Part shown: in pieces, positions 51,936 through 60,083 of the stretch
How the letters are laid out: every line of letters starts with the position of its first letter
Position numbering within the stretch: position 1 is the first letter of the stretch
DNA from: Methylocella sp.
Lineage (GTDB): Bacteria > Pseudomonadota > Alphaproteobacteria > Rhizobiales > Beijerinckiaceae
Length of the DNA: 64,000 bases
Direction of reading: 5' to 3'
NCBI GenBank assembly: GCA_037200525.1
Contig: JBBCGG010000001.1
Coordinates: 1,406,501-1,470,500, forward strand
The notes under the pieces: model-generated
The model's input: the letters and a program-made list of their open reading frames with translations, nothing else
The model's database searches: none
What the model was told of the DNA's origin: nothing
Program-made: the position numbers and the translations under genes

Positions 51936-52253
51936 TCATAGCCCCTCCCGCTTGGCTTCGGTGATGAACTCGTGGAACCACGTCTTAACTGTCGTGATTT
52001 GGTCCAGCGCCATCGTAAACAGCTCTTCCATCGCCTCCCGCTCGCCGCCGAAAGCGGTTTCGAGGCTCCGCGCCGCAAGCCCTCCGATGAGCATGAGCGA
52101 TTGGGTGCGGTCGATGGCAAGCTCAGCGTCGATGTAATCCGGCCATTGACGCGCGAGCTGGGCGGGTTCGGCCATCGATGGCTTCTGGTCTTTCGTTCCG
52201 TGATTGAGATTTGGCAAGCCGCTATCGGCTGCCGGAACTGTGCTGTTTGGCAT
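51936..52253 (-). CDS. MPNSTVPAAD-type protein of the second cassette
   Basis: 105 residues. Starts MPNSTVPAADSGLPNLN, as in the gene at 34053, then differs: no export signal, but a helical body (YIDAELAIDRTQSLMLIGGLAA, FGGEREAMEELFTMALDQI). The ribosome-binding site AGGAGCAACC is shared with the first cassette. It is divergent from the XRE gene at 52367. Confidence 0.55.
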   Translation of the reverse strand: MPNSTVPAADSGLPNLNHGTKDQKPSMAEPAQLARQWPDYIDAELAIDRTQSLMLIGGLAARSLETAFGGEREAMEELFTMALDQITTVKTWFHEFITEAKREGL

Positions 52254-52267
52254 CGTGGTTGCTCCTA

Positions 52268-52353
52268 GCGCTATAACGATTTGCGTTATGGTGATGCTAA
52301 TTCGTTATTTGTGGACCTGTCAAACGAAAAACGTTATAGAGAACGATATTCGT
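52268..52353. promoter_or_regulatory. CGTTAT operator cluster in the divergent promoter
   Basis: The 113-bp region between the two divergent genes has ATAACG-ATTTG-CGTTAT (a 17-bp palindrome at about 52273-52289) and three further CGTTAT half-sites near 52308, 52333 and 52350. Such clusters are typical of XRE repressor operators. The first cassette's operator has a different sequence (TTGACT..AGTCAA), so the two repressors probably do not cross-regulate. Confidence 0.55.
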
Positions 52354-52366
52354 TATGAGAGGTCAT

Positions 52367-52594
52367 ATGACTCCTGCCCAATCGCGCGCTGGCCGCGGTC
52401 TTGTTGAACTGTCCCAAGCTGACCTGGCCGCTGCTGCGGGGGTGGGGTTGAGCACCGTTCGAAACTTCGAGGCGGGACGTTCAACGCCAATCGACAACAA
52501 TCTTGCTGCCATTCGAGCGGCCCTTGAGGCTGCCGGCGTCGAATTCATCGCCGAGAACGGCGGAGGGCCTGGCGTGAGGCTGCGGAAGGATTAA
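52367..52594 (+). CDS. XRE-family repressor, second copy
   Basis: 75 residues from ATG 52367, with GAGAGG 6-11 bp upstream. The HTH is [26 protein letters not shown], and the tail [21 protein letters not shown] matches the family. Shorter than the copy at 34153 and with different recognition-helix residues. It is followed directly by the remnant of the peptidase gene. Confidence 0.8.
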   Translation: MTPAQSRAGRGLVELSQADLAAAAGVGLSTVRNFEAGRSTPIDNNLAAIRAALEAAGVEFIAENGGGPGVRLRKD

Positions 52595-52605
52595 GCAGCG
52601 ACAGG

Positions 52606-52791
52606 TATTTGCGTACCAAACTCTTTGGCCGACAATCGCAGACGAGTTTAACCTCGAACGCCCCGCGGTCGACCCCGATAGAACTGAGGAAAAACCGCAG
52701 GCTGGAGATCAAATCAAAGCCGTCGACGCCGAGCGCTGTGCCTTGACGCGATGCGTGGGCGTCCGCCCAGGAATGCTCGGAGTTAAAATAA
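52606..52791 (+). pseudogene. Internally deleted M41-like peptidase
   Basis: The first 30 bases match the start of the peptidase gene at 34757 but the ATG is lost (ACAGGT). Then the sequence jumps, at a short repeat (GCAAACGAG in the intact gene, GCAGACGAG here), to the C-terminal part: DEFNLERPAVDPDRTEEKPQ, AGDQIKAV, VGVRPGMLG. About 550 bp including the HEAGH zinc site are missing. It proves an ancestral repressor-peptidase order in this cassette. Confidence 0.75.
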
Positions 52792-52802
52792 ACTCGAAAA
52801 AG

Positions 52803-53438
52803 TTAGTCTGACACTACCCGTATGAATTCCCTTCCGAACGCTGACATCGCGCTCTCGGAGGCGGTGACCTTGCCCAAAAAACCCGCCTTGGACAAGTTCT
52901 CGAAGGACACAGCGACTTCATCGCTGCTGAGGTCAAATTCACGCATTATCCCATTTCTTACCGTCACGGTCGCCGCGCCTCCGCCCTTGCCATTGACCCA
53001 CCTCAGAACAAGGGCGTCCAACGGATCCAACTGTTTCAAGCTAGAAACGAACGAAAGGCGTAGATTTTTCGATCGAGCTGGATCCAGCGCCGTAGCAATT
53101 AGTTCCGCCCACAACTCTTGAAGCTCCGGACGATTTTCGTCGTAAGCGGCCTGGAGAAGCGGGATAGCCACGGACGGGCTGACGGGCTCCGTCTTCGAAA
53201 CGTTCCGCCTTTTTAGAATAGCATCTAGTAGGACATCATATTGCGCAGCGATTACGGTTCGGACGAGACGTAGGGGATCGCCTAGGACTAAGCCCACGGC
53301 GTCCTCAGGAATTGTGCCAAGAATTCTCCCAATGAAGCGAGCCAGGTCCGCGCCTTCAGTAACTGCAATTTGGCCGAACTTCGCCGTTTCCTCGATTGCT
53401 TTCGCTTGAGCTTCTGTCGGCAATCCAGTTGTGTCCAT
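52803..53438 (-). CDS. Abi-alpha (DUF4393) family protein
   Basis: 211 residues from ATG 53436-53438 (MDTTGLPTEAQAKAIEETAKFG). It matches the Abi_alpha/DUF4393 pattern: an N-terminal hydrophobic-helical part (LARFIGRILGTIPEDAVGLVLGDPLRLVR), SPSVAIPLLQAAYDENRPELQELWAELIATAL, LSFVSSLKQLDPLDALVLRWV, and a winged C-terminus. The family is annotated as abortive infection related. It lies downstream of a dGTPase fragment on the same strand, about 90 bp apart. Confidence 0.75.
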   Translation of the reverse strand: MDTTGLPTEAQAKAIEETAKFGQIAVTEGADLARFIGRILGTIPEDAVGLVLGDPLRLVRTVIAAQYDVLLDAILKRRNVSKTEPVSPSVAIPLLQAAYDENRPELQELWAELIATALDPARSKNLRLSFVSSLKQLDPLDALVLRWVNGKGGGAATVTVRNGIMREFDLSSDEVAVSFENLSKAGFLGKVTASESAMSAFGREFIRVVSD

Positions 53439-53529
53439 TGGTTTGGGTGCCCGTGGTGCGAACTTTATAACATCGCGAGGCTTAAGATTACACGCTCGCG
53501 ACAGGGTGGCCGTCTCAGGCCTAAGTCTT

Positions 53530-54240
53530 TCAGTAGGGTTTTTGGATTGATGGTGCGTTAATCCCCACAAGCCGTGAGTAAAATTCTATGCAGTAGCGAT
53601 CTGTCATGCCCGCAATGAAGTCACAGACCGCTCGGTGACGAGACTCGCTACATTCATAAATAGTCTGCCAGTCACTTGGAAGTAGTTTCTTGCCTTGCTG
53701 CTTAATCAATGCCTGGAATATTTGACTAATAATTTCGGTTCCTCGGAACTCCGCCATTTTCAACCGGTTAGAATCTATAATAGTGGTAAAGGCTATTCGC
53801 TTAAGCACCTCGACGATTTGAAACGTGTGCGGGTGGAATTTAACAATGGACATTGCCGGCACCGTCTCATTAGGGAAGAACTGCACGCCCTGAATTAGCA
53901 AATGTACCAATTTTGACGCAAAGTCTGCGCGAAGGTAGCCGTCTTCGCAAAGCTCGGCGGATCTAGAATAGATCTGCGTTGAGTTTATCGCGCCTATTTC
54001 GTCTGGTGAACGGCCGCTAAGGTCCTCGGCGGACGCGTCGTATATTTTCCCAAAAATGTATAACAAAATATTATTTATGGTACCGGGGGTGATTTCTTCT
54101 GGCCTATCCGTTCCTACATATTGCTCGTTCATTTTCTTATTAACAGCTTCTGCGATACTGTTTTTCTTCTCGTCGCTAAGCGCCATCATCGAAATGGGAG
54201 ACAAAAATCCGGTCTTGAAAGCGTCTTCTAGGCTCAGGAC
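53530..54240 (-). pseudogene. C-terminal half of a dGTPase (HD-domain)
   Basis: The frame begins abruptly after a stop at 54241 with LSLEDAFKTGFLS and runs to the end. LEDAF matches the internal SLEDA/DLEDAV of dGTP triphosphohydrolases, and the end RAVCDFIAGMTDRYCIEFYSRL is the family's C-terminal signature. The HD metal site and N-terminal half (over 200 residues) are absent, so it cannot act. The break coincides with an IS5-like remnant. dGTPases of this kind deplete dGTP and some defend against phages. Confidence 0.8.
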
Positions 54241-54249
54241 CTATTAAAT

Positions 54250-54339
54250 TTGCCTGAGATGTGATTCCTGGTCTCCGCATGGGGAGGCTGGGATGAGTGA
54301 TTTGTTTTTGTTGGGCGAGCGGCAGATGGCGCGGCTTGC
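54250..54339 (+). mobile_element. IS5-family remnant (transposase N-terminus)
   Basis: ATG 54293 opens MSDLFLLGERQMARL, the typical start of IS5-family (IS427-type) transposases in Rhizobiales, preceded by GAGATGTGATTCC, a plausible element end. It is cut after 15 codons by the IS3-family element. It sits exactly where the dGTPase gene is broken. Confidence 0.55.
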
Positions 54340-54373
54340 TGGCCTGCCCCCATGGGGTGATCCAGTTTGAATG

Positions 54374-55240
54374 TTAGTGCATTGTCGGCCCTGGCGCTAT
54401 TGCTGGCGTGGCGGGCGAAGCTGGTCCGGATTGCGAAGCCGGCCATTGCAGGGTCTTCGGGGCTGGCGGCTTGTAGCCCAGCGATGAGTGCGGGCGCACG
54501 GTGTTGTAGTGGCGTCGCCATCGCTCAATGACGACCTTCGCCTCCTTGAGAGTGTAGAAGATTTCACCATTCAAAAGCTCGTCGCGCAGCTTCGAGTTGA
54601 AGCTCTCGCAATAGCCGTTCTCCCAGGGACTGCCCGGCATGATGTAGGCGGTCTTCGCGCCGACGGCGGCAATCCAGTCACGCAACGCCTTGGCGATGAA
54701 CTCCGGGCCGTTGTCGGAACGAATGTGGATCGGAACCCCTCGCAAGATGAAGAGGTCCGAGAGAACGTCGATGACGTCCGCTGCCTTCAGCTGCCGGTTA
54801 ATCCTGATCGCGATGCATTCGCGGGTAAATTCGTCGATGATATTCAGCATGCGATATTTCCTGCCATCATGAGTGCGGTCCTCGACGAAGTCATAGGACC
54901 AGACGTGGTTGGGGCATTGCGGGCGCAGCCGGACGCACGAGCCGTCATTGAGCCAGAGACGCCCGCGCTTGGGTTGTCTGGCCGGAACTTTCAGCCCCTC
55001 GCGTCGCCAGATCCGCTCGACCCGTTTGACGTTGACCTTCCAGCCTCGCTCCCACAACATCGCCGTGATGCGGCGGTAGCCATAGCGGCCGTACTGGATG
55101 GCGAGCGCCGTGATGTCGGCGATCAATGCCGCTTCGTCATCGGGCTTGGTCGGAACCTTGCGCTGCGTGGAGCGATGCTGACCGAGAACCCGGCAAGCGA
55201 ACCGCTCGGAAACGCCATGTTCGGCGATCACATGCTCCAC
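54374..55240 (-). CDS. IS3-family transposase orfB (integrase core)
   Basis: 288 residues from a GTG at 55238-55240. HTH_21-type N-terminus (YGYRRITAMLWERGWKVNVKRV), then the DDE core: YDFVEDRTHDGRKYRML with the first Asp, IRSDNGPEF with the second, and ENGYCESFNSKLRDELL with the Glu. Complete catalytic triad. In IS3 elements orfB is made as an orfA-orfB fusion by ribosomal frameshift; orfA ends 24 bp upstream. Confidence 0.9.
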   Translation of the reverse strand: MEHVIAEHGVSERFACRVLGQHRSTQRKVPTKPDDEAALIADITALAIQYGRYGYRRITAMLWERGWKVNVKRVERIWRREGLKVPARQPKRGRLWLNDGSCVRLRPQCPNHVWSYDFVEDRTHDGRKYRMLNIIDEFTRECIAIRINRQLKAADVIDVLSDLFILRGVPIHIRSDNGPEFIAKALRDWIAAVGAKTAYIMPGSPWENGYCESFNSKLRDELLNGEIFYTLKEAKVVIERWRRHYNTVRPHSSLGYKPPAPKTLQWPASQSGPASPATPAIAPGPTMH

Positions 55241-55263
55241 GCAGGCGCGACGACGCGCGGAGC

Positions 55264-55542
55264 TCAGAAGTTTCCCGAGGCAGCCTCTTTCAGGATCAGC
55301 TTCTCAAGCGTCAAATCGGACACCGCTCGACGGAGCCGCGTATTCTCCGCCTCCAGCTCCTTCAGCCGCTTCACCTGATCGCCCTTCAGGCCGCCGTATT
55401 CCGACCGCCATCGATAGTATGTAACTTCCGTCACCCCTATCGAGCGGATCGCCTCCGCGACCGGTCGCCCTTGCGCGCTAAGCACTTCGACTTGCCGTAG
55501 CTTCGCGACGATCTCTTCCGCCTTGTGTCTTTTCCTCGGCAT
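55264..55542 (-). CDS. IS3-family transposase orfA
   Basis: 92 residues from ATG 55540-55542 (MPRKRHKAEEIVAKLRQVEV). HTH (AIRSIGVTEVTYYRWRSEYGG) followed by a leucine-zipper-like helix (RLKELEAENTRLRRAVSDLTLEKLIL). Typical length for orfA. It provides DNA binding and dimerisation for the transposase. Confidence 0.88.
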   Translation of the reverse strand: MPRKRHKAEEIVAKLRQVEVLSAQGRPVAEAIRSIGVTEVTYYRWRSEYGGLKGDQVKRLKELEAENTRLRRAVSDLTLEKLILKEAASGNF

Positions 55543-55609
55543 TGCGCAGTCCTCCATCAGGCTCATAAGCCCATACTTCACGGAGGATCACTTTTCAGGG
55601 GGCAGACCA

Positions 55610-55727
55610 CAGTTTCCACGATCTTCTGATCATCGGTCAGCGTAGCGAAAGAGTCGCCTTGGGGCGTGACGACGTCACCTTCGGTGAACTGCCAATCATC
55701 GTATCGATAGACCCTGAGCATTGACAT
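55610..55727 (-). pseudogene. 5' fragment of an unknown gene cut by the IS3 element
   Basis: From ATG 55725-55727 the frame reads MSMLRVYRYDDWQFTEGDVV and runs without stop into the IS end (DDQKIVETV then IS sequence). It looks like a real protein N-terminus. The rest of the gene is not found on the other side of the IS. Function unknown. Confidence 0.35.
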
Positions 55728-55844
55728 CGAAACGTATGCCTTAACGGGAGCTACACGTGAGCGGCGGTCCGCTCTACTGCGTCGGCGGCATGTCCACTCC
55801 TGGCGCCGCATTGGAGACGTACTCGGCCACAAACAGCGATTTGC

Positions 55845-56525
55845 CTATTCATCAAGATCGCGGATCGCCTGGTCCACCATACGCTCCAATCGGAGAACTT
55901 GCCGCACTATCGTACGAGATCCGAGTGCTCGCGCTGAGCGGCGGGAATATTTCAAAAAATTTCGGACGCCGACCGGCTGAAATCGCCTTCGAAGTCGTTT
56001 TGTGAATATTATCGTCGCCCGACCTTGAGCAATTGCTTTCTCGCCGTGCCTTTTTGTGATGGCGATGCTGCGCTTGGCTTTGCGCCACTGCCGCGCAAGT
56101 GAGGTCGGCCTAATCGATGCGCCGCCCCAGAACAAGTTGAAGCCGAGATATTGGAAAATATTATCACCGCTTGGCCCGAACAAAGCACGTTCGGTTTTTT
56201 CTTCCTTAATCTCCAACTTGTGGAGAGTGACGGCTTCTTTGATTTTTGCGGTGATCTCGGCCTCTTTATCGGGAGGGCAAATAACCAAAATATCGTCGCA
56301 GTAACGCTGATAGAGTCCGCCGATACCCACGCATGCATCAGCCATGACCTTATCGACCTCTGTCATATAGAGATTGGAGAGGGCGCTGCTGATCGGGGTG
56401 CCTTGAGGAATACCGAATTTGTTCGGATTGATCTCAATCGGAATGCCCGCCGCTCTTGAGGCTGGCATCCCGGCATAACAAGTCACAGCAATTTCCGAGC
56501 CGCCTTCTCCTCATCTAAATGTGCT
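55845..56525 (-). pseudogene. Truncated reverse transcriptase
   Basis: About 210 residues of an RT palm and following region: GIPQGTPISSALSNLYM, the catalytic YCDD (in LYQRYCDDILVICP; YADD in most RTs), then EEKTERALFGPSGDNIFQYLGF. The fingers and N-terminus are missing: upstream, HLDEEKAARKLL is in another frame and ends in a stop, indicating a frameshift and truncation near 56,525. The YCDD form and stand-alone setting resemble antiviral (UG/DRT-type) RTs more than group II intron or retron RTs, but the class is not certain. Confidence 0.7.
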
Positions 56526-56597
56526 GGCTGATATGCTGAGCAAGTTTGCCGGGGCGCTTTCAGGCGTCATTGAATCCGTAGCACCAGCGCTGCGAAC

Positions 56598-58040
56598 CTA
56601 CTTACCTAAGCGGGGCAGGCCAAGGGACTCGGGGAAGAAGGCGGAGATAGCGGCCCCCACGAAAACCGCATGTGTGTTTGTGGGCGTCGGCTTTGCGACG
56701 CCAAATTGATCTGGATCCAAGATGTAGGTGAAGAATGGTTTGAACGTAATGCCGGGCGTCAATGCAAGCCCATAATTCACTTCGACATATGTCTCGGTTC
56801 GGCTCAGCGTCTGGTGGATGCCGCGCAGCGCCAGATTGGCGTCAAGATTTGCGCTAAATGCATTACTCAGACCGATATTTTGGACGACGAAATTCAGTGT
56901 ATCGTTCGGGCGGGATTCAAAGGGCCCTCGAATTGACGCGCCGACGAAGAATGCGTCGCTAATATTGGTTTGACCGCTTGTAGTGAAGTTTGCTGCGGCA
57001 AACAAAGTCACTCCCCGTTCTGAGGTTCGATCAGGCCGAAAGACAAGTTGCTGAGCCTGAAGCCAGACACCGCTCTTTCCATGATCGACTTTGGCCATTC
57101 CGCCGAAACGAACGCGGTTCTCGCCGGTCGTATTGAGCACCGGATCACTGTAGTCACCCGTGTCGTAGAAGCCGCCGATATCAAACGCCCTCGGGTACGG
57201 ATCGGTCGCAAAGGTCGTCCGGTAGCCGAATTGCACCGGGATCGTAGCTCCTCTTGCTTTGTCGAACGCCCAGTCTTCCCCAGGCCAATCGTTATGGTGC
57301 TGCGTCGCGAGCAAAGGCTCGTCTTCGTAAACGCCAGCATTGAAGTACAACGAATAGGGTAGCTTCAACTGCGCAACGCCGGCCGTCGACGCGGTGAGGT
57401 ACGAGGGAGATCCCTTAGTGAACGCATATCCGGACGGAACAGCGCAAAGCCCGGTGACGAATTCGCAATACAGCTCGGAGGTATCGAATTCAGTCCCAAC
57501 CGGGACGCGTCCAACTCGGATATCCAATTGATCATCGAAGAGAAGCTGTTCATAGGACAGTTCATTAAGCCGAGCCGCGGCGCTTAATGAAAAGACCTTA
57601 TTATTTGCAAATGCGCTCCCCGAGTAAGGTTGAAACGATTGGCCGTTCAGATCATTGAAGAGTAAGTGTAAAGAACCTCCGTTGATGCCTGCGATTCTGT
57701 TCATGTCGAGATCGACGCCGAATGCGGTAAATCCTTCATAGAGGGCGCCGCGCTTTATACCGCCGCTAACGTTCGCAAACCCTTCATTGAACGTTCGACC
57801 GGTGAGATAGATTCCCTGGTCAGCTAATTTCCGGCCGATATCTTCTCCGAGAGGGCGGAGGTTGAAGAAATAGCCCCGTGACAATCCCTCGTTTGGAAGC
57901 GGCAAGTCTTGAGTGGGCGGCTGTGTTAACGGCGACGCGTTTGTACCTATATCGGATCCCTCCTGGGCTTCCGCTGCAAAACCGAAGCAGAGAGAGGCTG
58001 CTGCGATCACGGCTTTGCAACATACTTTATGCATATTCAT
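56598..58040 (-). CDS. OprB-family carbohydrate-selective porin
   Basis: 480 residues with a Sec signal (about 1-26, AASLCFGFAAEAQ). The body matches the OprB beta-barrel family: YFFNLRPLGEDIGRKLADQGIYLTG, LRVGR-like LDIRVGRVPVGTEFD, WLQAQQLVFRP, ETYVEVNYGLALTPGITFKPFFTYILDPDQFG. It allows sugars or other small nutrients through the outer membrane. It opens the metabolic region after the decayed defence DNA. Confidence 0.88.
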   Translation of the reverse strand: MNMHKVCCKAVIAAASLCFGFAAEAQEGSDIGTNASPLTQPPTQDLPLPNEGLSRGYFFNLRPLGEDIGRKLADQGIYLTGRTFNEGFANVSGGIKRGALYEGFTAFGVDLDMNRIAGINGGSLHLLFNDLNGQSFQPYSGSAFANNKVFSLSAAARLNELSYEQLLFDDQLDIRVGRVPVGTEFDTSELYCEFVTGLCAVPSGYAFTKGSPSYLTASTAGVAQLKLPYSLYFNAGVYEDEPLLATQHHNDWPGEDWAFDKARGATIPVQFGYRTTFATDPYPRAFDIGGFYDTGDYSDPVLNTTGENRVRFGGMAKVDHGKSGVWLQAQQLVFRPDRTSERGVTLFAAANFTTSGQTNISDAFFVGASIRGPFESRPNDTLNFVVQNIGLSNAFSANLDANLALRGIHQTLSRTETYVEVNYGLALTPGITFKPFFTYILDPDQFGVAKPTPTNTHAVFVGAAISAFFPESLGLPRLGK

Positions 58041-58576
58041 GATAGTCCCCTCGTATGGATCTTGAGCCCTACAAACGACTGTTAGGGCGCGACTGGACGG
58101 CTACGCCTCGATGCGAGGCGAAGTCGGTTGGCTCTTGACGAGCCGATCTCAGGCGTAGTAGCCCCCAGGCGCCTGCAGGATCAGCGATGTTTTTCCGCGA
58201 CTTCGATGCTTCGGCTACGGTGCGTCACGGAATGGCCTTACGAACGCAACCGCTTCGCTACGGCAGCGAGAGCAGTGCGCCCGCGAGGCACATGCCCACG
58301 TTCGGTATGTCGGCGGCGCGCCGCCTCCCACGTCGGAGAGACCATGAAAAAGCCCATAGCCGATCGCGCCGCCGACAAGGAAGGCGATGCCGAGAACGCT
58401 TTGGCGTTGAGCGAATATGTCGCGAGCAGCGACAAAAAGGCGGCGATGCCGAATATATCGCTTGCCTTCGTTGGTCGAGCTGGCGAGAGATCGCGGAATT
58501 CGCTCGCAGCCAATGCGAAAGACCTGGGTATTGTCATGCTGGCTGGGATCCCTCGGCCGGAGGCCGGAGTTGCTGC
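58041..58576. other. Stretch without a supported gene
   Basis: About 535 bases. Minus-strand frames contain short hydrophobic stretches (for example LGIAFLVGGAIGYGLF) that could be a decayed membrane-transport gene between the binding protein and the porin, but no family can be recognised and the frames are interrupted. Confidence 0.35.
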
Positions 58577-59596
58577 TTATTTGGCGTCCGGCCTCATAGC
58601 GTCTGCCCAGTAGCTGGAATCGTAATAGCGGCCCACGTCGCTGAGTTGCTCGCCCCCATGCAGATACTGGCTGCGCAGCCTCAGGACAGTCTTCACACCG
58701 TCGGCGTCGATTTTTGCCTCGCGGAAGAAGCCGTCCTTTGGGTTAAGCAGCTCGACGTAGCTTTGTTGCGCAAGTTGCTCCGACATCGACGGAAGATTGC
58801 TGCGCAGGATGCGAATCGCCTCGTCACGATGCGCGGGCTCGTAGAGCCAATCGATCGCGGCCGCGTAGGCGCGGATGTAGCAGATGAGCTGCGGCCTGTG
58901 CGTCGCCGCCCACTCGCGCCGAGTGGCCGCGACATTGCCTTGATAAGGCCCAATCGTATCAGTCGCCCAGCCCAGCTGATGAAAACCCTCCGATTTGGCG
59001 AGGATATCGTAGGGCGTGGAGAGGAGCGTGGCGACCTGTTGGCCTTCCTTCATCGCGTTCCAGCGCTGGACCATCCCGCCCACCGCGACGACATGGTAGT
59101 CGCCCTCCTTCAAACCTTTCCTGGCCAGCATGTCGAGCAGAACGAACGCATATCCGGTGCTCAGGGCGTCGACGGAAAGTGTGCGGCCGCGCAAGTCGGC
59201 GAAGTTGGAGACGGTGGGAGCGCCGATGATGCTAAGGAAGCCGCTGTCGCTGCCCATGAAGGCGAAGAAGTCGGACTGCCGACCAACCGAGGCGTCGCCT
59301 TGACCTTCGACATAGGCGACGACATTGTCGATAGCGGTCATGGCGATGTCGAATTTACCTGTCGCAAGCCCGGACATTTGCATGACCGAACCGGTGGTCG
59401 GCAGTATTTCGATTTCAAGACCGCGAGTGGCGAAGAAGCCTTTGTCGCGAGCAACAAAGAGCGGCCAGTTAAATCCGCCTGGAAAGACATTGACGGTTAG
59501 CTTCGTCGTTGACGTCGCCGCCCCGGCGGCGGCGGTCGAAAATGAGGCAAGCGCCATCACGGACAACATACGGAAAGCTGAAAGTCGCTTTTTCAT
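58577..59596 (-). CDS. NitT/TauT-type ABC substrate-binding protein
   Basis: 339 residues with a signal peptide (about 1-26). The NMT1/THI5/SsuA-like fold is clear: KLTVNVFPGGFNWPLFVARDKGFFATRGLEIEIL, TGSVMQMSGLATGKFDIAMTAIDNVVAY, DLRGRTLSVDALSTGYAFVLLDML. Such proteins bind sulfonates, nitrate, pyrimidine precursors or aromatic acids. No permease or ATPase is beside it in the window; they may lie beyond or be lost. The context suggests uptake of the substrate of the catabolic genes to the right. Confidence 0.85.
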   Translation of the reverse strand: MKKRLSAFRMLSVMALASFSTAAAGAATSTTKLTVNVFPGGFNWPLFVARDKGFFATRGLEIEILPTTGSVMQMSGLATGKFDIAMTAIDNVVAYVEGQGDASVGRQSDFFAFMGSDSGFLSIIGAPTVSNFADLRGRTLSVDALSTGYAFVLLDMLARKGLKEGDYHVVAVGGMVQRWNAMKEGQQVATLLSTPYDILAKSEGFHQLGWATDTIGPYQGNVAATRREWAATHRPQLICYIRAYAAAIDWLYEPAHRDEAIRILRSNLPSMSEQLAQQSYVELLNPKDGFFREAKIDADGVKTVLRLRSQYLHGGEQLSDVGRYYDSSYWADAMRPDAK

Positions 59597-60083
59597 TATG
59601 AGACCGTCCGAGTGATTTTTTAGGCTAGGGCGTTAAGGCGGGGCGCTGTTCTGCTGCGAAGCCAGCCGTTGCTTACTTCCCCAGGTCGCAAGCCAAGAAT
59701 CCTACTAAGTGGGTAATTCCGGCTGGCTCGCGAAGGCTGCTTCGGACTTGCTCCCATCGAGCCGCAGATAATTGAGCCATTGACCAAGGGCTGCGCCGCA
59801 AAGCCGATGCCGCTAACGGCGGTCTCGGCGCGGCTGGCGACCGCTATCTGGACATTGCCGTGCCCGTTTCGGCCGATGGATACAGGCCCCCGATTTTTGT
59901 ACATGCTGGCTACCTAGCTCGTACGCGTATAAAGGGTGGTCACAACCACTCAAGTAACACAGTAAGGCACTTTTCGTGCCAAATTGTACACACATGTATT
60001 TAGCTAGGCTTTTCCGGAATGTCTGGCCTCTTCATCGCAACGATGGCATGAGAGAGGAAGGCTGGGGATCTGTGGAGGTGCAA
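59597..60083. promoter_or_regulatory. Divergent promoter region of the catabolic cluster
   Basis: About 490 bases between the binding protein gene (reading left) and the GntR regulator (reading right). It contains TTGTACACACATGTA near 59,983-59,997, a near-palindrome that could be an operator for the FCD-type GntR protein. No credible gene. Confidence 0.35.

Larger units (their letters stand above)
54340..55609 (-). mobile_element. IS3-family insertion sequence (about 1.27 kb)
   Basis: Ends are imperfect inverted repeats: TGGCCTGCCCCC...GTGATCC at 54340-54363 and, on the other strand from 55609, TGGTCTGCCCCCTG...GTGATCC. Inside are orfA and orfB of an IS3-type transposase. No clear target duplication flanks it, so one side has probably been rearranged since insertion. 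It is nested in an IS5-like remnant. Confidence 0.82.

Noticed and set aside
58238-58537. Minus-strand frame with hydrophobic stretches downstream of the binding protein
   Set aside because: A transporter permease was considered, but only short hydrophobic bits are visible and the frames are broken; kept as a possible remnant only.
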